Source: Methylobacterium mesophilicum SR1.6/6 (GTDB taxonomy: Bacteria > Pseudomonadota > Alphaproteobacteria > Rhizobiales > Beijerinckiaceae). Taken from it: a DNA stretch of 64,000 nt. This document shows, piece after piece, positions 18,293 through 27,106 of this stretch (position 1 is its first letter; each line of letters starts with the position of its first letter). A model generated the notes under the pieces. It made no database searches. It worked only from the letters and a program-made list of their open reading frames with translations, and had not been told where the DNA came from. The stretch covers positions 2,735,612 through 2,799,611 of the forward strand of contig NZ_CP043538.1 in assembly GCF_000364445.2 (NCBI RefSeq), in the 5' to 3' direction. The translations under genes were made by a program, and so were the position numbers.

Positions 18293-19000
18293 TCAGCGCT
18301 TGGTGTTGGCGGCGGTCTGGCCGAACATCACCTTCTTGGCATCCTCGCTCATGGTCTTGCCGTAATCGGGATTGACCTCGGGAGCGCGGGCATAGGCCGC
18401 CTGCGTGGCCGGCCGCTCCGCGATCGTGGTGAACCAGCGTTTGAGGTTCGGGTGATCGTCGAGGTTCTGGCCCTGCTTCTCGTACGGCACGATCCAGGGA
18501 TAGCAGGCCATGTCGGCGATGGAGTAGTCCGGGCCGGCCACGAAGGCGCGATCAGCCAACCGCCGGTCGAGGACGCCGTAGAGCCGGTTGGTCTCGTTGA
18601 CGTAGCGCTTGATCGCGTAGTCGATCTTCTCCGGCGCATACTGCGAGAAGTGGTGGTTCTGGCCGAGCATCGGCCCGAGGCCGCCCATCTGCCAGAACAG
18701 CCATTGCAGCACGTCGGCCCGGCCGCGCAGATCGGTGGGGATGAAGCGCCCGGTCTTCTCGGCGAGGTAGAGCAGGATCGCGCCGGATTCGAACAGCGTG
18801 AGCGGCGCACCGCCGCCCGCCGGCTCATCGTCGACGATCGCCGGCATGCGGTTGTTCGGAGCAATCTTGAGAAAATCGGGGTTGAACTGCTCGCCCTTAC
18901 CAATATTCACAGCATGTATCTGGTAGGGTAGCGCCGCTTCTTCCAAAAACATCGTGATCTTGTGGCCGTTCGGCGTCGGCCAGTAATAGAGATTGATCAT
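18293..19000 (-). CDS. Glutathione S-transferase, YghU/YfcG-like
   Basis: 235 residues. The thioredoxin-fold N-domain has LYYWPTPNGHKITMFLEEA, with an N-P-N-G-H-K motif typical of the YfcG/YghU (Nu class) disulfide reductases, and the NRMPAIVD and ESGAILLYLAEK glutathione sites. The all-helical C-domain includes FVAGPDYSIADMACYPW. Nu-class enzymes use two glutathiones and reduce small disulfides rather than conjugate. I set the start at the ATG at 19000, which matches family N-termini. It sits seven bases from the NUDIX gene on the same strand. Confidence 0.9.
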   Translation of the reverse strand: MINLYYWPTPNGHKITMFLEEAALPYQIHAVNIGKGEQFNPDFLKIAPNNRMPAIVDDEPAGGGAPLTLFESGAILLYLAEKTGRFIPTDLRGRADVLQWLFWQMGGLGPMLGQNHHFSQYAPEKIDYAIKRYVNETNRLYGVLDRRLADRAFVAGPDYSIADMACYPWIVPYEKQGQNLDDHPNLKRWFTTIAERPATQAAYARAPEVNPDYGKTMSEDAKKVMFGQTAANTKR

Positions 19001-19493
19001 CAGTCCGCGTCCCGCTGCGCCCCCAGCGGACGAGAAGTGGGCCGCACGCAGCCCCTGGTCAAGGACGGACCTGGCGCCGTCGGGGCGGCGAATGCGGGTC
19101 GATCCGCTGCGCCCCGTCCGCATTTCGATCACCGTCGACGGCCCACGGGGGCCATCCTGGCATTGCTCCTGCGTCCAATCCTGCAACGGCGCACCGGAAG
19201 ACGACGGATCGAGATCTGCCGACGCTACAGTGGCGAACGCGTGCCGCGGTCCTGGTTGCCGGGGCCTGCTGCGCGGTCCCGGATCGACAGATGCGCCTTC
19301 ACCGAGGCTTGTCGGCGGCGGATGGCGGCGCCAAAGTCGCGGCGTGGCCGCGGACACCCGACCCGATCTCATCCCGCGGCGCGATGCCGGACGGCCTGGA
19401 CATGTCCCTCCCCCTGACCGAGAGGTCGCTGTGACGGCTCCCGAACTTCCGCCATACCGGGACCGAGTCCGGGGAACCCGTTAGGGAAGCGCG
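19001..19493. other. Intergenic stretch before the epimerase gene
   Basis: 493 bases between the divergent GST and epimerase genes. No recognisable gene, RNA or repeat; promoters for both neighbours are expected here but none stands out. Confidence 0.4.
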
Positions 19494-20504
19494 ATGAAAC
19501 CTGTCCTGTTGACCGGGGCGGCCGGGTTCATCGGCTACCACGTCGCCAAGCGCTATCTGGAGGAGGGTCGGACCGTCCTCGGGATCGACGACCTCAACGA
19601 TTATTACGACGTCGCGCTCAAGCAGAGCCGCCTCGGGCAACTCACGGCGCACGCGAATTTCGCGTTCCGCACGGTCGATCTGGCGGATCGCGCCGCCATC
19701 GAGGACCTGTTTCGCACGCACGCCTTCGGCACGGTCGTCCATCTCGGCGCGCAGGCGGGTGTGCGCTACTCCCTGGAGAACCCGCACGTCTACGTGAAGA
19801 GCAACGTCGAAGGCTTCCTGCACATCCTCGAAGGCTGTCGGCACAACCCGGTCGAGCACCTTCTCTATGCCTCGTCGAGTTCGGTCTACGGCGCGGTGAC
19901 GCAGATGCCCTTCTCGGTGCACCAGAACGTCGACCATCCGATCAGCCTGTACGCGGCCACCAAGAAATCGAACGAGCTGTTCGCTCACTGCTACAGCCAT
20001 CTTTACCGCATCCCGTGCAGCGGGCTGCGCTTCTTCACGGTCTACGGACCCTGGGGCCGGCCGGACATGGCGCTGTTCCTGTTCACGCGCGCGATCCTGG
20101 CGGGCGAGCCGATCAAGGTCTTCGGCCACGGGCAGATGATGCGCGACTTCACCTATATCGACGACGTGGTCGAGGGCATCGTGCGGCTTGCCGCGAAGCC
20201 GGCGCAGGACAACCCGGCCTGGGACCCGCGCGCGCCGGATCCCGGCAGCAGCGCGGCCCCGTACCGGGTCTACAACATCGGAAACCATGAGCCCGTGCAG
20301 CTTCTGCACCTGATCGAGGTGCTGGAGGCCTGCCTCGGCCGGAAGGCGATCAAGGAGTTCCTGCCCTTCCAGCCCGGCGACGTGCCGGAGACCTACGCCG
20401 ACACGGACGACCTCGCCGCGGCGACCGGCTACGCGCCGAGCACCCCCATCGAGATCGGCGTGGAACGCTTCGTCCGCTGGTACCGGGCGTACTACCGCGT
20501 CTGA
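19494..20504 (+). CDS. UDP-glucuronate 4-epimerase
   Basis: 336-residue extended SDR enzyme. NAD-binding GAAGFIG is at residues 8-14; DDLNDYYDVALKQSRL, the SSSVYG block and catalytic Tyr153/Lys157 (YAATK) follow. FTVYGPWGRPDMALFLFT is diagnostic of the UDP-glucuronate epimerase subgroup (CapI/LspL), which interconverts UDP-glucuronate and UDP-galacturonate for surface polysaccharide or lipopolysaccharide. The full length matches the family. It stands alone here, about 3.5 kb from the ExoF/ExoQ-like genes. Confidence 0.92.
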   Translation: MKPVLLTGAAGFIGYHVAKRYLEEGRTVLGIDDLNDYYDVALKQSRLGQLTAHANFAFRTVDLADRAAIEDLFRTHAFGTVVHLGAQAGVRYSLENPHVYVKSNVEGFLHILEGCRHNPVEHLLYASSSSVYGAVTQMPFSVHQNVDHPISLYAATKKSNELFAHCYSHLYRIPCSGLRFFTVYGPWGRPDMALFLFTRAILAGEPIKVFGHGQMMRDFTYIDDVVEGIVRLAAKPAQDNPAWDPRAPDPGSSAAPYRVYNIGNHEPVQLLHLIEVLEACLGRKAIKEFLPFQPGDVPETYADTDDLAAATGYAPSTPIEIGVERFVRWYRAYYRV

Positions 20505-20640
20505 CCGCGGGCGCGGCGATCGTCGGCCGACCGGCCGGCGGCGCCGGAGGCCATGCCCGGACGACACGTCGCAAGCCATTCCGGGGACGCCGCCCGACCC
20601 CATATCGGATGTCGGGCCAGCCTCGGGCCCTGGAACCCGC

Positions 20641-21708
20641 ATGGCCCTGACCCGCGACCTCCTCGATATCCGGACGATCTACCACGAGCCGGCGGTGGAG
20701 GGCTTTCCCCTCGGCCAAGAGATCCTGGCGCGCTTTCCCGATGCCGAGCGCATCGCGGTGCCGTCGCACTGGAACATCCCGGAGCTGCACGGCAATGCCG
20801 GATCGGTGGCGGACTGGGTGCGGATCAAGCGCTGGACGCTGGTCCTGGGGGTGAAGAAGAGCCTCACGATGCGTCCGAACGGCCGCAGCGCGCACTTCAT
20901 CGCCCCGTCGACCTCCAACGGCTGCGCCATGGCCTGCGCCTACTGCTACGTCCCGCGGCGCAAGGGCTTCTCGAACCCGATCTCCCTGTTCGTCAACGTC
21001 GAGCAGGCCTGCGCGGCGATCCGTCGGCATGCCGGGCGGCAAGGTCCCCTCCCTGAGCCGGACCTGATCGACCCGGCCGCCTGGGTCTACGACATCGGCG
21101 AGAACGGCGACCTGTCGGTAGATGCCGCCGTGAGCAGCGGCGTGCGCCGCTTCGTCGAGCTGTTCCGCACCGTCCCGAACGCCAAGGCGTCCTTCGCCAC
21201 CAAGGCGGTGAACCGCGACCTCCTCGACTACGACCCACAGGGCAAGACCCGAATCCGCTTCTCGCTCATGCCGGCACGGATCGCCAAGGTCGTCGACGTG
21301 CGCACCGCCCCGATCCCCGAGCGGATCGCCGCCATCGACGACTTCGTGGCCGCCGGCTACGAGGTCCACGCCAATTTCTCGCCGGTCATCCTGTACGAGG
21401 GCTGGGAGGACGACTGGCGGGCGCTCTTCGCCGAGCTTGACGATACGCTGTCGGACGCCGCCAAGGCGCAGCTCAAGTGCGAGATCATCATGCTGACCCA
21501 CAACGCGGATCTCCACGCCGTGAATCTCGGCTGGCATCCGCGGGCGGAGGATTTCCTCTGGCGTCCGGATATCCAGGAAGCGAAGGTCTCGCAGGGCGGC
21601 GGCACCAACCTGCGCTACCGGACGGGCTGGAAGGGCCGGTGGCTCGGCCGGTTCAAGGCCCTGCTCGCGGAGACCATGCCTTACTGCACAGTGCGCTACG
21701 CGTTCTGA
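20641..21708 (+). CDS. Radical SAM protein, spore photoproduct lyase-like
   Basis: 355 residues. The [4Fe-4S] motif is CxxxCxxC, here CAMACAYC at 95-102, the spacing of the radical SAM superfamily. The following YVPRRKGFSNPISLFVN, the KASFATKAVN segment and FSPVILYEGWEDDW are shared with spore photoproduct lyase-family proteins of non-sporulating alphaproteobacteria. True lyases reverse the thymine spore photoproduct with an additional Cys near the C-terminus; here the last part (TMPYCTVRYAF) has a Cys that might serve. The function in a non-sporeformer is not settled. The start at the ATG at 20641 is supported by homologous N-termini as I know them. Confidence 0.82.
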   Translation: MALTRDLLDIRTIYHEPAVEGFPLGQEILARFPDAERIAVPSHWNIPELHGNAGSVADWVRIKRWTLVLGVKKSLTMRPNGRSAHFIAPSTSNGCAMACAYCYVPRRKGFSNPISLFVNVEQACAAIRRHAGRQGPLPEPDLIDPAAWVYDIGENGDLSVDAAVSSGVRRFVELFRTVPNAKASFATKAVNRDLLDYDPQGKTRIRFSLMPARIAKVVDVRTAPIPERIAAIDDFVAAGYEVHANFSPVILYEGWEDDWRALFAELDDTLSDAAKAQLKCEIIMLTHNADLHAVNLGWHPRAEDFLWRPDIQEAKVSQGGGTNLRYRTGWKGRWLGRFKALLAETMPYCTVRYAF

Positions 21709-21758
21709 ACTCCCGGTCCCGCGCGGCGTTGGAGCGCCAGCGGAGGGAGAGCGTCGTC

Positions 21759-22217
21759 ATGGCCACGCACGAGACCTACATCCAGGAAGCCGTGGCCCTC
21801 GCCGAGGCGAATGTCGCGGTCGGAGGGTCCCCGTACGGCGCGGTGATCGTGCGCGACGGAGGGATCCTCGTGCGCGCGGCCAATACCGTGCACGCCACGA
21901 ACGACCCCAGCGCCCATGCCGAGATGGTGGCCCTGCGCGAGGCTAGCCGGCTCCTCGGACGCCGGGACCTCTCGGATTGCGTGATGTACGCGAGCGGGCG
22001 CCCGTGCCCCATGTGCCATGCGGCAATGCGGCTCGCCGGCTTCAAGCGGGGCTACTTCGCCTACTCGGCCGAGGAGGCCGAGCGGCACGACGCCGGCAGC
22101 GCGGCGATCTACGCCGAACTCTGCCAGCCCCTCGAGTCGCAGCCGATGCGTCTGAGCCAGGTCCGGCCCGCGGGCGAGTCGCCCTACGCCGCCTGGGCGG
22201 CGCGACGGAAACGATGA
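21759..22217 (+). CDS. Zinc-dependent nucleobase deaminase (guanine deaminase-like)
   Basis: 152 residues of the cytidine deaminase fold. The zinc site is His53-Ala-Glu55 (HAEM) with Cys83 and Cys86 in PCPMC. The layout NDPSAHAEMVALREA and GRPCPMCHAAM matches bacterial guanine deaminase (GuaD) and related purine deaminases more than TadA, since the tRNA-binding tail is lacking. The substrate remains to be shown. GGAGGG lies upstream of the ATG at 21759. Confidence 0.88.
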   Translation: MATHETYIQEAVALAEANVAVGGSPYGAVIVRDGGILVRAANTVHATNDPSAHAEMVALREASRLLGRRDLSDCVMYASGRPCPMCHAAMRLAGFKRGYFAYSAEEAERHDAGSAAIYAELCQPLESQPMRLSQVRPAGESPYAAWAARRKR

Positions 22218-22221
22218 CGCC

Positions 22222-22533
22222 TCAATGCGTCCAGGGCGCCGTGCGGTTGAACTTGAAATTGTCCGAGTACGAGAGGCCCTTGCGGGCGGCGGGCTTGGCC
22301 GGCTGCTCGACCCGGTAGGCGATACCCTCGCGCTTGGCGTAGGCCACCGCCTCGTCCTCGGTGTCGAATTCCAGGCGCACCTGCTGCAGCATGTCGGACG
22401 AGCCGTTCCAGCCCATCAAGGGGTCGATCTCGCGCGGGCTGGTCCGGTCGAATTCCAGGATCCACTGCTTGGTCCGGGCGAGGCCGGACTGCGTGGCATC
22501 GCGGGACGGTCGGAAGATGCGGGCGCTCGGCAT
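22222..22533 (-). CDS. Complex I accessory subunit, NDUFS4-like (ETC_C1_NDUFA4)
   Basis: 103 residues. ARIFRPSRDATQSGLARTKQWILEFD is the typical N-terminus of alphaproteobacterial homologues of the mitochondrial 18-kDa subunit of NADH:ubiquinone oxidoreductase; WNGSSDMLQQVRLEFDTEDEAVAYAKREG and SYSDNFKFNRTAPWTH are the other family blocks. It acts on the matrix-facing (cytoplasmic) arm of complex I. I start at the ATG at 22533 because the longer frame runs into tRNA-Pro. Confidence 0.92.
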   Translation of the reverse strand: MPSARIFRPSRDATQSGLARTKQWILEFDRTSPREIDPLMGWNGSSDMLQQVRLEFDTEDEAVAYAKREGIAYRVEQPAKPAARKGLSYSDNFKFNRTAPWTH

Positions 22534-22559
22534 CTGCGGTCGACAAGCTCCTGAAAGAA

Positions 22560-22636
<77 letters not shown>

Positions 22637-23471
22637 ACACCCTCATAGAGGGCCAAGAGGCCTAACGCTTTGGCTGTTCCGGCGCAACTGCGCCGATGCG
22701 GTGAATTTGGAACACACGGGAAACGAATGGTGGCTGGTCAGACCGAGCGGTGCGATGAAGGATCCGGCGCTTCCACAGGCTGTGCGGTCGCGCTGAGTGC
22801 GCCGATGCCCGGGATGGTTGTCGGCCGAGCGAACGGCGGCCGTTGTCGCGTCTACGTTGATGACACCGTGGCTCCGCTGCCAGGGTATGGCTATAGAATC
22901 ATCCAAGACAACCTTGAAGGCACACGGTGGCAGGCGTGCGAGAGGCGATCGAGGCGGCGGAAGCACGGCTCATCCCCCTCCCCCTTTTCCCGCGACTACA
23001 ACCCATCGATCGTTCGACTTATCCAGGATGAGAAGCTGCTCGCGAAGCACAAGCGCGTGGTCGGGAACAACGCAGCGCGTCCCTACGCTCATCCCCGGGG
23101 CTACCACGCAGCGGATGCGCGCTCGCATCGCCGCGTAGGACGTGCCGCAACTGCCTCGCCGCAGCACGACGCGGGGGCGACGTGGTCGCTGATCCATGAT
23201 CGGGCGCAGCTCTGTGGACGACCGCCACATCATTCCCCGCATCGATTGCTCCGCCTTGCCACACACCTGTCTAGCTCATGGCTACTATCGGCCGCTGGTT
23301 ATGGATCCGTGCGGAGTGTTAGAGTCTTAGCTCGGATGAGCATCGAGGCGCTCGATTATGGATCGCTGACGGCCTCTCCAAAACCGAAAGACTGCGGCTA
23401 AATATGATCGTCAATTAACATGTTGTAAGATGATGGTAGCCGAATTTTCACCTGTTCCGGGTGTAGAAAGT
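22637..23471. other. Long intergenic stretch with no recognisable gene
   Basis: Over 800 bases between tRNA-Pro and the ExoF-like gene. Frames on both strands are short or have implausible composition. GC is ordinary up to about 23.3 kb, then drops sharply, so the boundary of the AT-rich patch lies inside. Decayed mobile DNA is possible, but I could not recognise any of it. Confidence 0.4.
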
Positions 23472-23500
23472 TTGCACTGCCGCTGCTTTATCGCTAAAAT
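23472..23500 (+). promoter_or_regulatory. Candidate sigma-70 promoter of the exo genes
   Basis: TTGCAC (23472-23477) and TAAAAT (23495-23500) are 17 bases apart, with the -10 box matching consensus at five of six positions. Transcription would begin about 18 bases before the ATG, which is preceded by GAGGAG. Confidence 0.5.
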
Positions 23501-23524
23501 TTCGTTAAGAACGAGGAGAATTTT

Positions 23525-24901
23525 ATGTCTTTGTGGCCTCGAGTTTTTGCATTCTACTGTGCAAGTATAATCTGCACTCATGGTGTCGTTGCTGGCGAAA
23601 CTCCGGGTCGTTATCTTCTCGGCCCGCAAGATCGTATCAATATCAGAGTGTATGACTTGCGCCGAAACACTGGCGAGGCCTATTCCTGGGTCGCGCTCAA
23701 TGGCCAATTTTTAGTTGCGGCAGACGGGACTGTCTCACTTCCAATTATTGGCCAAATCAAAGCCGAAGGTGGAACGCCAGGCGATCTTGCGACTGCGATC
23801 GGCGTCGCGCTCAAACAAGCCGCCGATCTCGCAGAAAGGCCTGCCGCATCGGTCGAAGTGGCGACGTATCGGCCATTTTACATCACTGGCGCCGTTCAAC
23901 AACCCGGCAAGTATGAGTATCAGCCTGGGTTGACCGTGATCCAAGCCGTCAGCACCGCGCAGGGCTTTGTTCGCGGCTCCGATCCATTGGCCATGCAACG
24001 CAATGCCCTGACCTCGCGCGGAGAAACGCAAACCTTAGCCGCCGAAAGGGTTGCGCTGATCACGAGACTCGAACGCCTCGATGCAGAGATCGCTGGAGCA
24101 GATACAATCACGATTGCGGAGGAACTCAAAAATAATTCCGACAAGACAAGAGTGGCTCAAGCCATCCGCGACGAGCAACTTATTTTTGAGACGCGGCGGA
24201 ATGCTACTAAAGCAGAGGTTCTCGCGATTCAGAGGAATATCGATACCCTCAAATCTGAATTGACAGTGCTAGAGAGCAAATCAAAGACGCTCGATCGTCA
24301 GCTTGAACTGAGTCAAAGCGAACTCAATCTAGTGAGCGATCTTGTGTCGAAAGGCTTAAGCATAGCGCCGCGGAGACTGGCCGCGCAGCAAAGCCAAGCG
24401 TCATTTGAGAGCAACCGACTTGACGTTCAAGTGGCAATGTTGCGGGCGCAACAGAGCCTAGCCCGCGCGGAGCGCGACATCATTGATCTGCGGGCTCGCT
24501 TCCGACGTGAAGCGCTGTCCGAAGCCGCGGAGACGCGCCAGAAGTTGGCACTGAACGAAGAGAAAGCGCGCACAGCCGAGAACCTTTTGAGCAACGCCGA
24601 ATCGCAAATGCTCAGCAGCACCAGCGACGCTTTCGGCAATACGGTGGCCCGCTTTGAGATCACCCGCGGCATTGACGGTGCCGCGAAGACTTGGGTCGTC
24701 TCGGAGGACACATCCGTGGAGCCTGGCGATGTCGTCAAGGTCAGCCTTCAACGTGGTCGTGGCGCGCAGACAAACCAGATGACCGAGACGCCAATGGTGG
24801 CGACGTCACCCAGCCGGTCGACGGGCGGCGTTAGTCCCGGTCGCAGCGGCACGTATTCAACTGAAGTCACTCGCCGAGCCACTGAGAACACAATTCCATG
24901 A
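23525..24901 (+). CDS. Polysaccharide export protein, ExoF-like
   Basis: 458 residues. A signal peptide (about 1-23) is followed by the Poly_export domain (YLLGPQDRINIRVYD and AADGTVSLPIIGQIKAEG), then a SLBB-like segment (FYITGAVQQPGKYEYQPGLTVIQAVSTAQGF). The long region from about 170 to 360 is rich in Glu, Leu, Arg and Lys and predicted coiled coil. This order matches rhizobial ExoF, a periplasmic/outer-membrane partner in exopolysaccharide export. GAGGAG precedes the ATG. Its AT-rich composition differs from nearly all neighbours, suggesting transfer. It is probably co-transcribed with the following polymerase-like gene. Confidence 0.85.
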   Translation: MSLWPRVFAFYCASIICTHGVVAGETPGRYLLGPQDRINIRVYDLRRNTGEAYSWVALNGQFLVAADGTVSLPIIGQIKAEGGTPGDLATAIGVALKQAADLAERPAASVEVATYRPFYITGAVQQPGKYEYQPGLTVIQAVSTAQGFVRGSDPLAMQRNALTSRGETQTLAAERVALITRLERLDAEIAGADTITIAEELKNNSDKTRVAQAIRDEQLIFETRRNATKAEVLAIQRNIDTLKSELTVLESKSKTLDRQLELSQSELNLVSDLVSKGLSIAPRRLAAQQSQASFESNRLDVQVAMLRAQQSLARAERDIIDLRARFRREALSEAAETRQKLALNEEKARTAENLLSNAESQMLSSTSDAFGNTVARFEITRGIDGAAKTWVVSEDTSVEPGDVVKVSLQRGRGAQTNQMTETPMVATSPSRSTGGVSPGRSGTYSTEVTRRATENTIP

Positions 24902-25080
24902 CGGCGAATTTTAGTAAATAGACACAAGCAATATTCAATTTTCTATCAATCTTAACGCATGTCAGCCAATCTTAAGGCAGATTGCCGCGTTCAGTGGGTT
25001 TTTTGGACTATGCCACAGCGCCACGTCCCAGACGAATCTCAGCCGCAACCAAGCGTTCAAATTTTGCGGGCCTATGCGAT

Positions 25081-26481
25081 ATGAGCATAGAGCCGATTGG
25101 GGCCATCACATTTATCCTGGGCCTTATCTGCTTATTATTGGGCACGCGGGCAATAGTAATCGCGTTCTTGGTTGTTTGCGTTCTCGGTTCGGCGGCGGCA
25201 ATTCTGTTTGGGAGCACAGGTATCGCACCGGCCCATGTTTTTCTGATATTTCTGGTTCTCGCAAATTTATCCTATCGGGATGTTTGCGCGAAAGTTCTCA
25301 ATCAACTTCGATTTCCGGAGCCAGGATTCTGGCTGCTATGCCTGTTTTTATACGGCGTCGCGAGCAGTTATATCATGCCGCGACTGTTCGCCGGTCAAAC
25401 TCAGATCATACCCCTTGGCGCGTCATCCAACTTGCCGACAAGCGAGGGAACTGTTCCACTCGGTCCCGTATCGAGCAATCTTAATCAATCCATTTATATG
25501 CTGGGGAACATAGTATGCTTCACGATAATCGCGGCCGTGGGATCGACGAGAGAAGGCATCGATACGGTTACGAAGGCACTCATCGCCTTCTGTTTGGCCG
25601 ACATTTGCTTCGGACTTATTGATGTTATTACCGCCGCAACGGGAACACAGGACGCACTAAAATTTATACGCAACGCGCAGTATACTTTTCATGATGACGA
25701 AACCGTGGGAAACATGAGGCGGATCATCGGGTCTTATACCGAGGCATCCGCCTTCGCTTGGATCACCCTTGGTGTGTTCGGCTTCACAGGGACTTTATTT
25801 CTCTATGGACGCAAGCCGCTAATTTCGGGTCTTTTAGCATTATCTTCGCTTTTATTTATTGTGCTCTCAACATCATCGACCGGACTGGTCGGGTCGGCGA
25901 TGGTGGCATCAATTTTATACATGATAGCTTTCATGCGATGCAGCACCCGCCTACAAGATCGCTTCAGTGCTGCCACTGTTATCGCCTGCCCCCTATTGCT
26001 CATTATCTGTATAGTACTTGTTTTATCAATCGATGGCGTGGGATCGGCGATATATGATTATGTTGATACACTCGTCATAAGCAAAAGCACAACCCAGTCG
26101 GGTGCCGAACGCGGGACTTGGAACACTTATGCCTTGCGTAACCTTTTCGACTCTGGAGGCTTGGGGGTCGGCTTAGGAACCAGTCGTGCTTCGAGTTTCC
26201 CGCTGGCTGTACTTTCCCAAGTCGGGATCCCGGGAGCAATTTTCTATGTGTTGTTTTTAGTTTCAGTTTTTCGCAATGTAGACGAAATCCCACGCAGTTA
26301 TACCGGCGACATTCGCGCTGCGGCCAGAGTGGGATGCATCTCATTGATATTCGGAGCCATGATATCTGGCACGACTGTTGATTTGGGATTGTTATTTTAT
26401 GTGTTTGCTGGCTGCGCATGTTCTGCTTCTTATGATCGGCAAGAGGCGAGCCATGGCATGGCTTCTGCTTATCAACTATAA
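25081..26481 (+). CDS. O-antigen ligase/ExoQ-like polysaccharide polymerase
   Basis: 466-residue integral membrane protein with about ten to twelve hydrophobic segments. The large periplasmic loop between about 325 and 370 includes SGAERGTWNTYALRNLFDS followed by GLGVGLGTSRASS, which resembles the Wzy/WaaL/ExoQ loop with its conserved Arg. Such proteins polymerise or ligate polysaccharide repeat units at the outer face of the inner membrane. No good Shine-Dalgarno precedes the ATG at 25081; a TTG at 24982 is an alternative start. It is as AT-rich as the ExoF-like gene before it and belongs with it. Confidence 0.75.
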   Translation: MSIEPIGAITFILGLICLLLGTRAIVIAFLVVCVLGSAAAILFGSTGIAPAHVFLIFLVLANLSYRDVCAKVLNQLRFPEPGFWLLCLFLYGVASSYIMPRLFAGQTQIIPLGASSNLPTSEGTVPLGPVSSNLNQSIYMLGNIVCFTIIAAVGSTREGIDTVTKALIAFCLADICFGLIDVITAATGTQDALKFIRNAQYTFHDDETVGNMRRIIGSYTEASAFAWITLGVFGFTGTLFLYGRKPLISGLLALSSLLFIVLSTSSTGLVGSAMVASILYMIAFMRCSTRLQDRFSAATVIACPLLLIICIVLVLSIDGVGSAIYDYVDTLVISKSTTQSGAERGTWNTYALRNLFDSGGLGVGLGTSRASSFPLAVLSQVGIPGAIFYVLFLVSVFRNVDEIPRSYTGDIRAAARVGCISLIFGAMISGTTVDLGLLFYVFAGCACSASYDRQEASHGMASAYQL

Positions 26482-27103
26482 TAATTTTTAAGACAAAAAA
26501 TCTAGAGCCGGACTTTTGATGGATCTTATTAAGTTTGCCGTTCCTCATCGGCTCAGCTTAATACAGTCAGTACATCGCATCCTGTCTGTAAATGGCAAAC
26601 AATAGGTCGCCCGTAAATCGATCCGTCTCCATGGGTCCAGGCTTGAAATTCAAGCTTATCATGGACGTGTGCAAACTTAGCAGCCCTGAACCGGAGCAGA
26701 ACGCTGACAGCGACGAGGCAAAGTGGCCAAGGTGGTGGTCAGGGGTCGTAGTCGCGGATCAGGCGGCGGGAGCGTGTCTTCGAAGCGAAGGCCCTCACCA
26801 TCCGTCGTCACGGTCGGTCTCTGCCAGCGTTGGCCCGGTCCGGCGCGCTCGGCGGCAGTGTTTAGACCCACATGCGTAGCCACAACGCCGTTACACGACC
26901 AACCCTGAAGCGGCCCCTGGTCCCCGGCACGACGCGCGCTTGCGGCGCCGGTTTCCCCCCTTGCATCGGTCCGGCACGCGGACAAGCACCCACTCCAAGC
27001 GGAGGATGGGACACGCGTCGAGGGACGCACGAGGCGAAGTGGATGATGGCGGATCGGGCGCAAGCGGGGCTGAGGCTCGGTGGCTTGGAAGCGGCCGTAC
27101 CTC
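26482..27103. other. Intergenic stretch between exo genes and the insertion sequence
   Basis: About 620 bases. The first 130 are AT-rich like the exo patch; GC then returns to the chromosomal level. A 15-base palindrome (GCTTGAA, A, TTCAAGC) sits at 26641-26655. No gene, RNA or recognisable IS remnant was found, although short frames exist on both strands. Confidence 0.4.
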
Positions 27104-27106
27104 TAA

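Noticed and set aside
22670..23401. Plus-strand frame of 243 codons after tRNA-Pro
   Set aside because: Random composition, no motif, no ribosome binding site, crosses the composition boundary.
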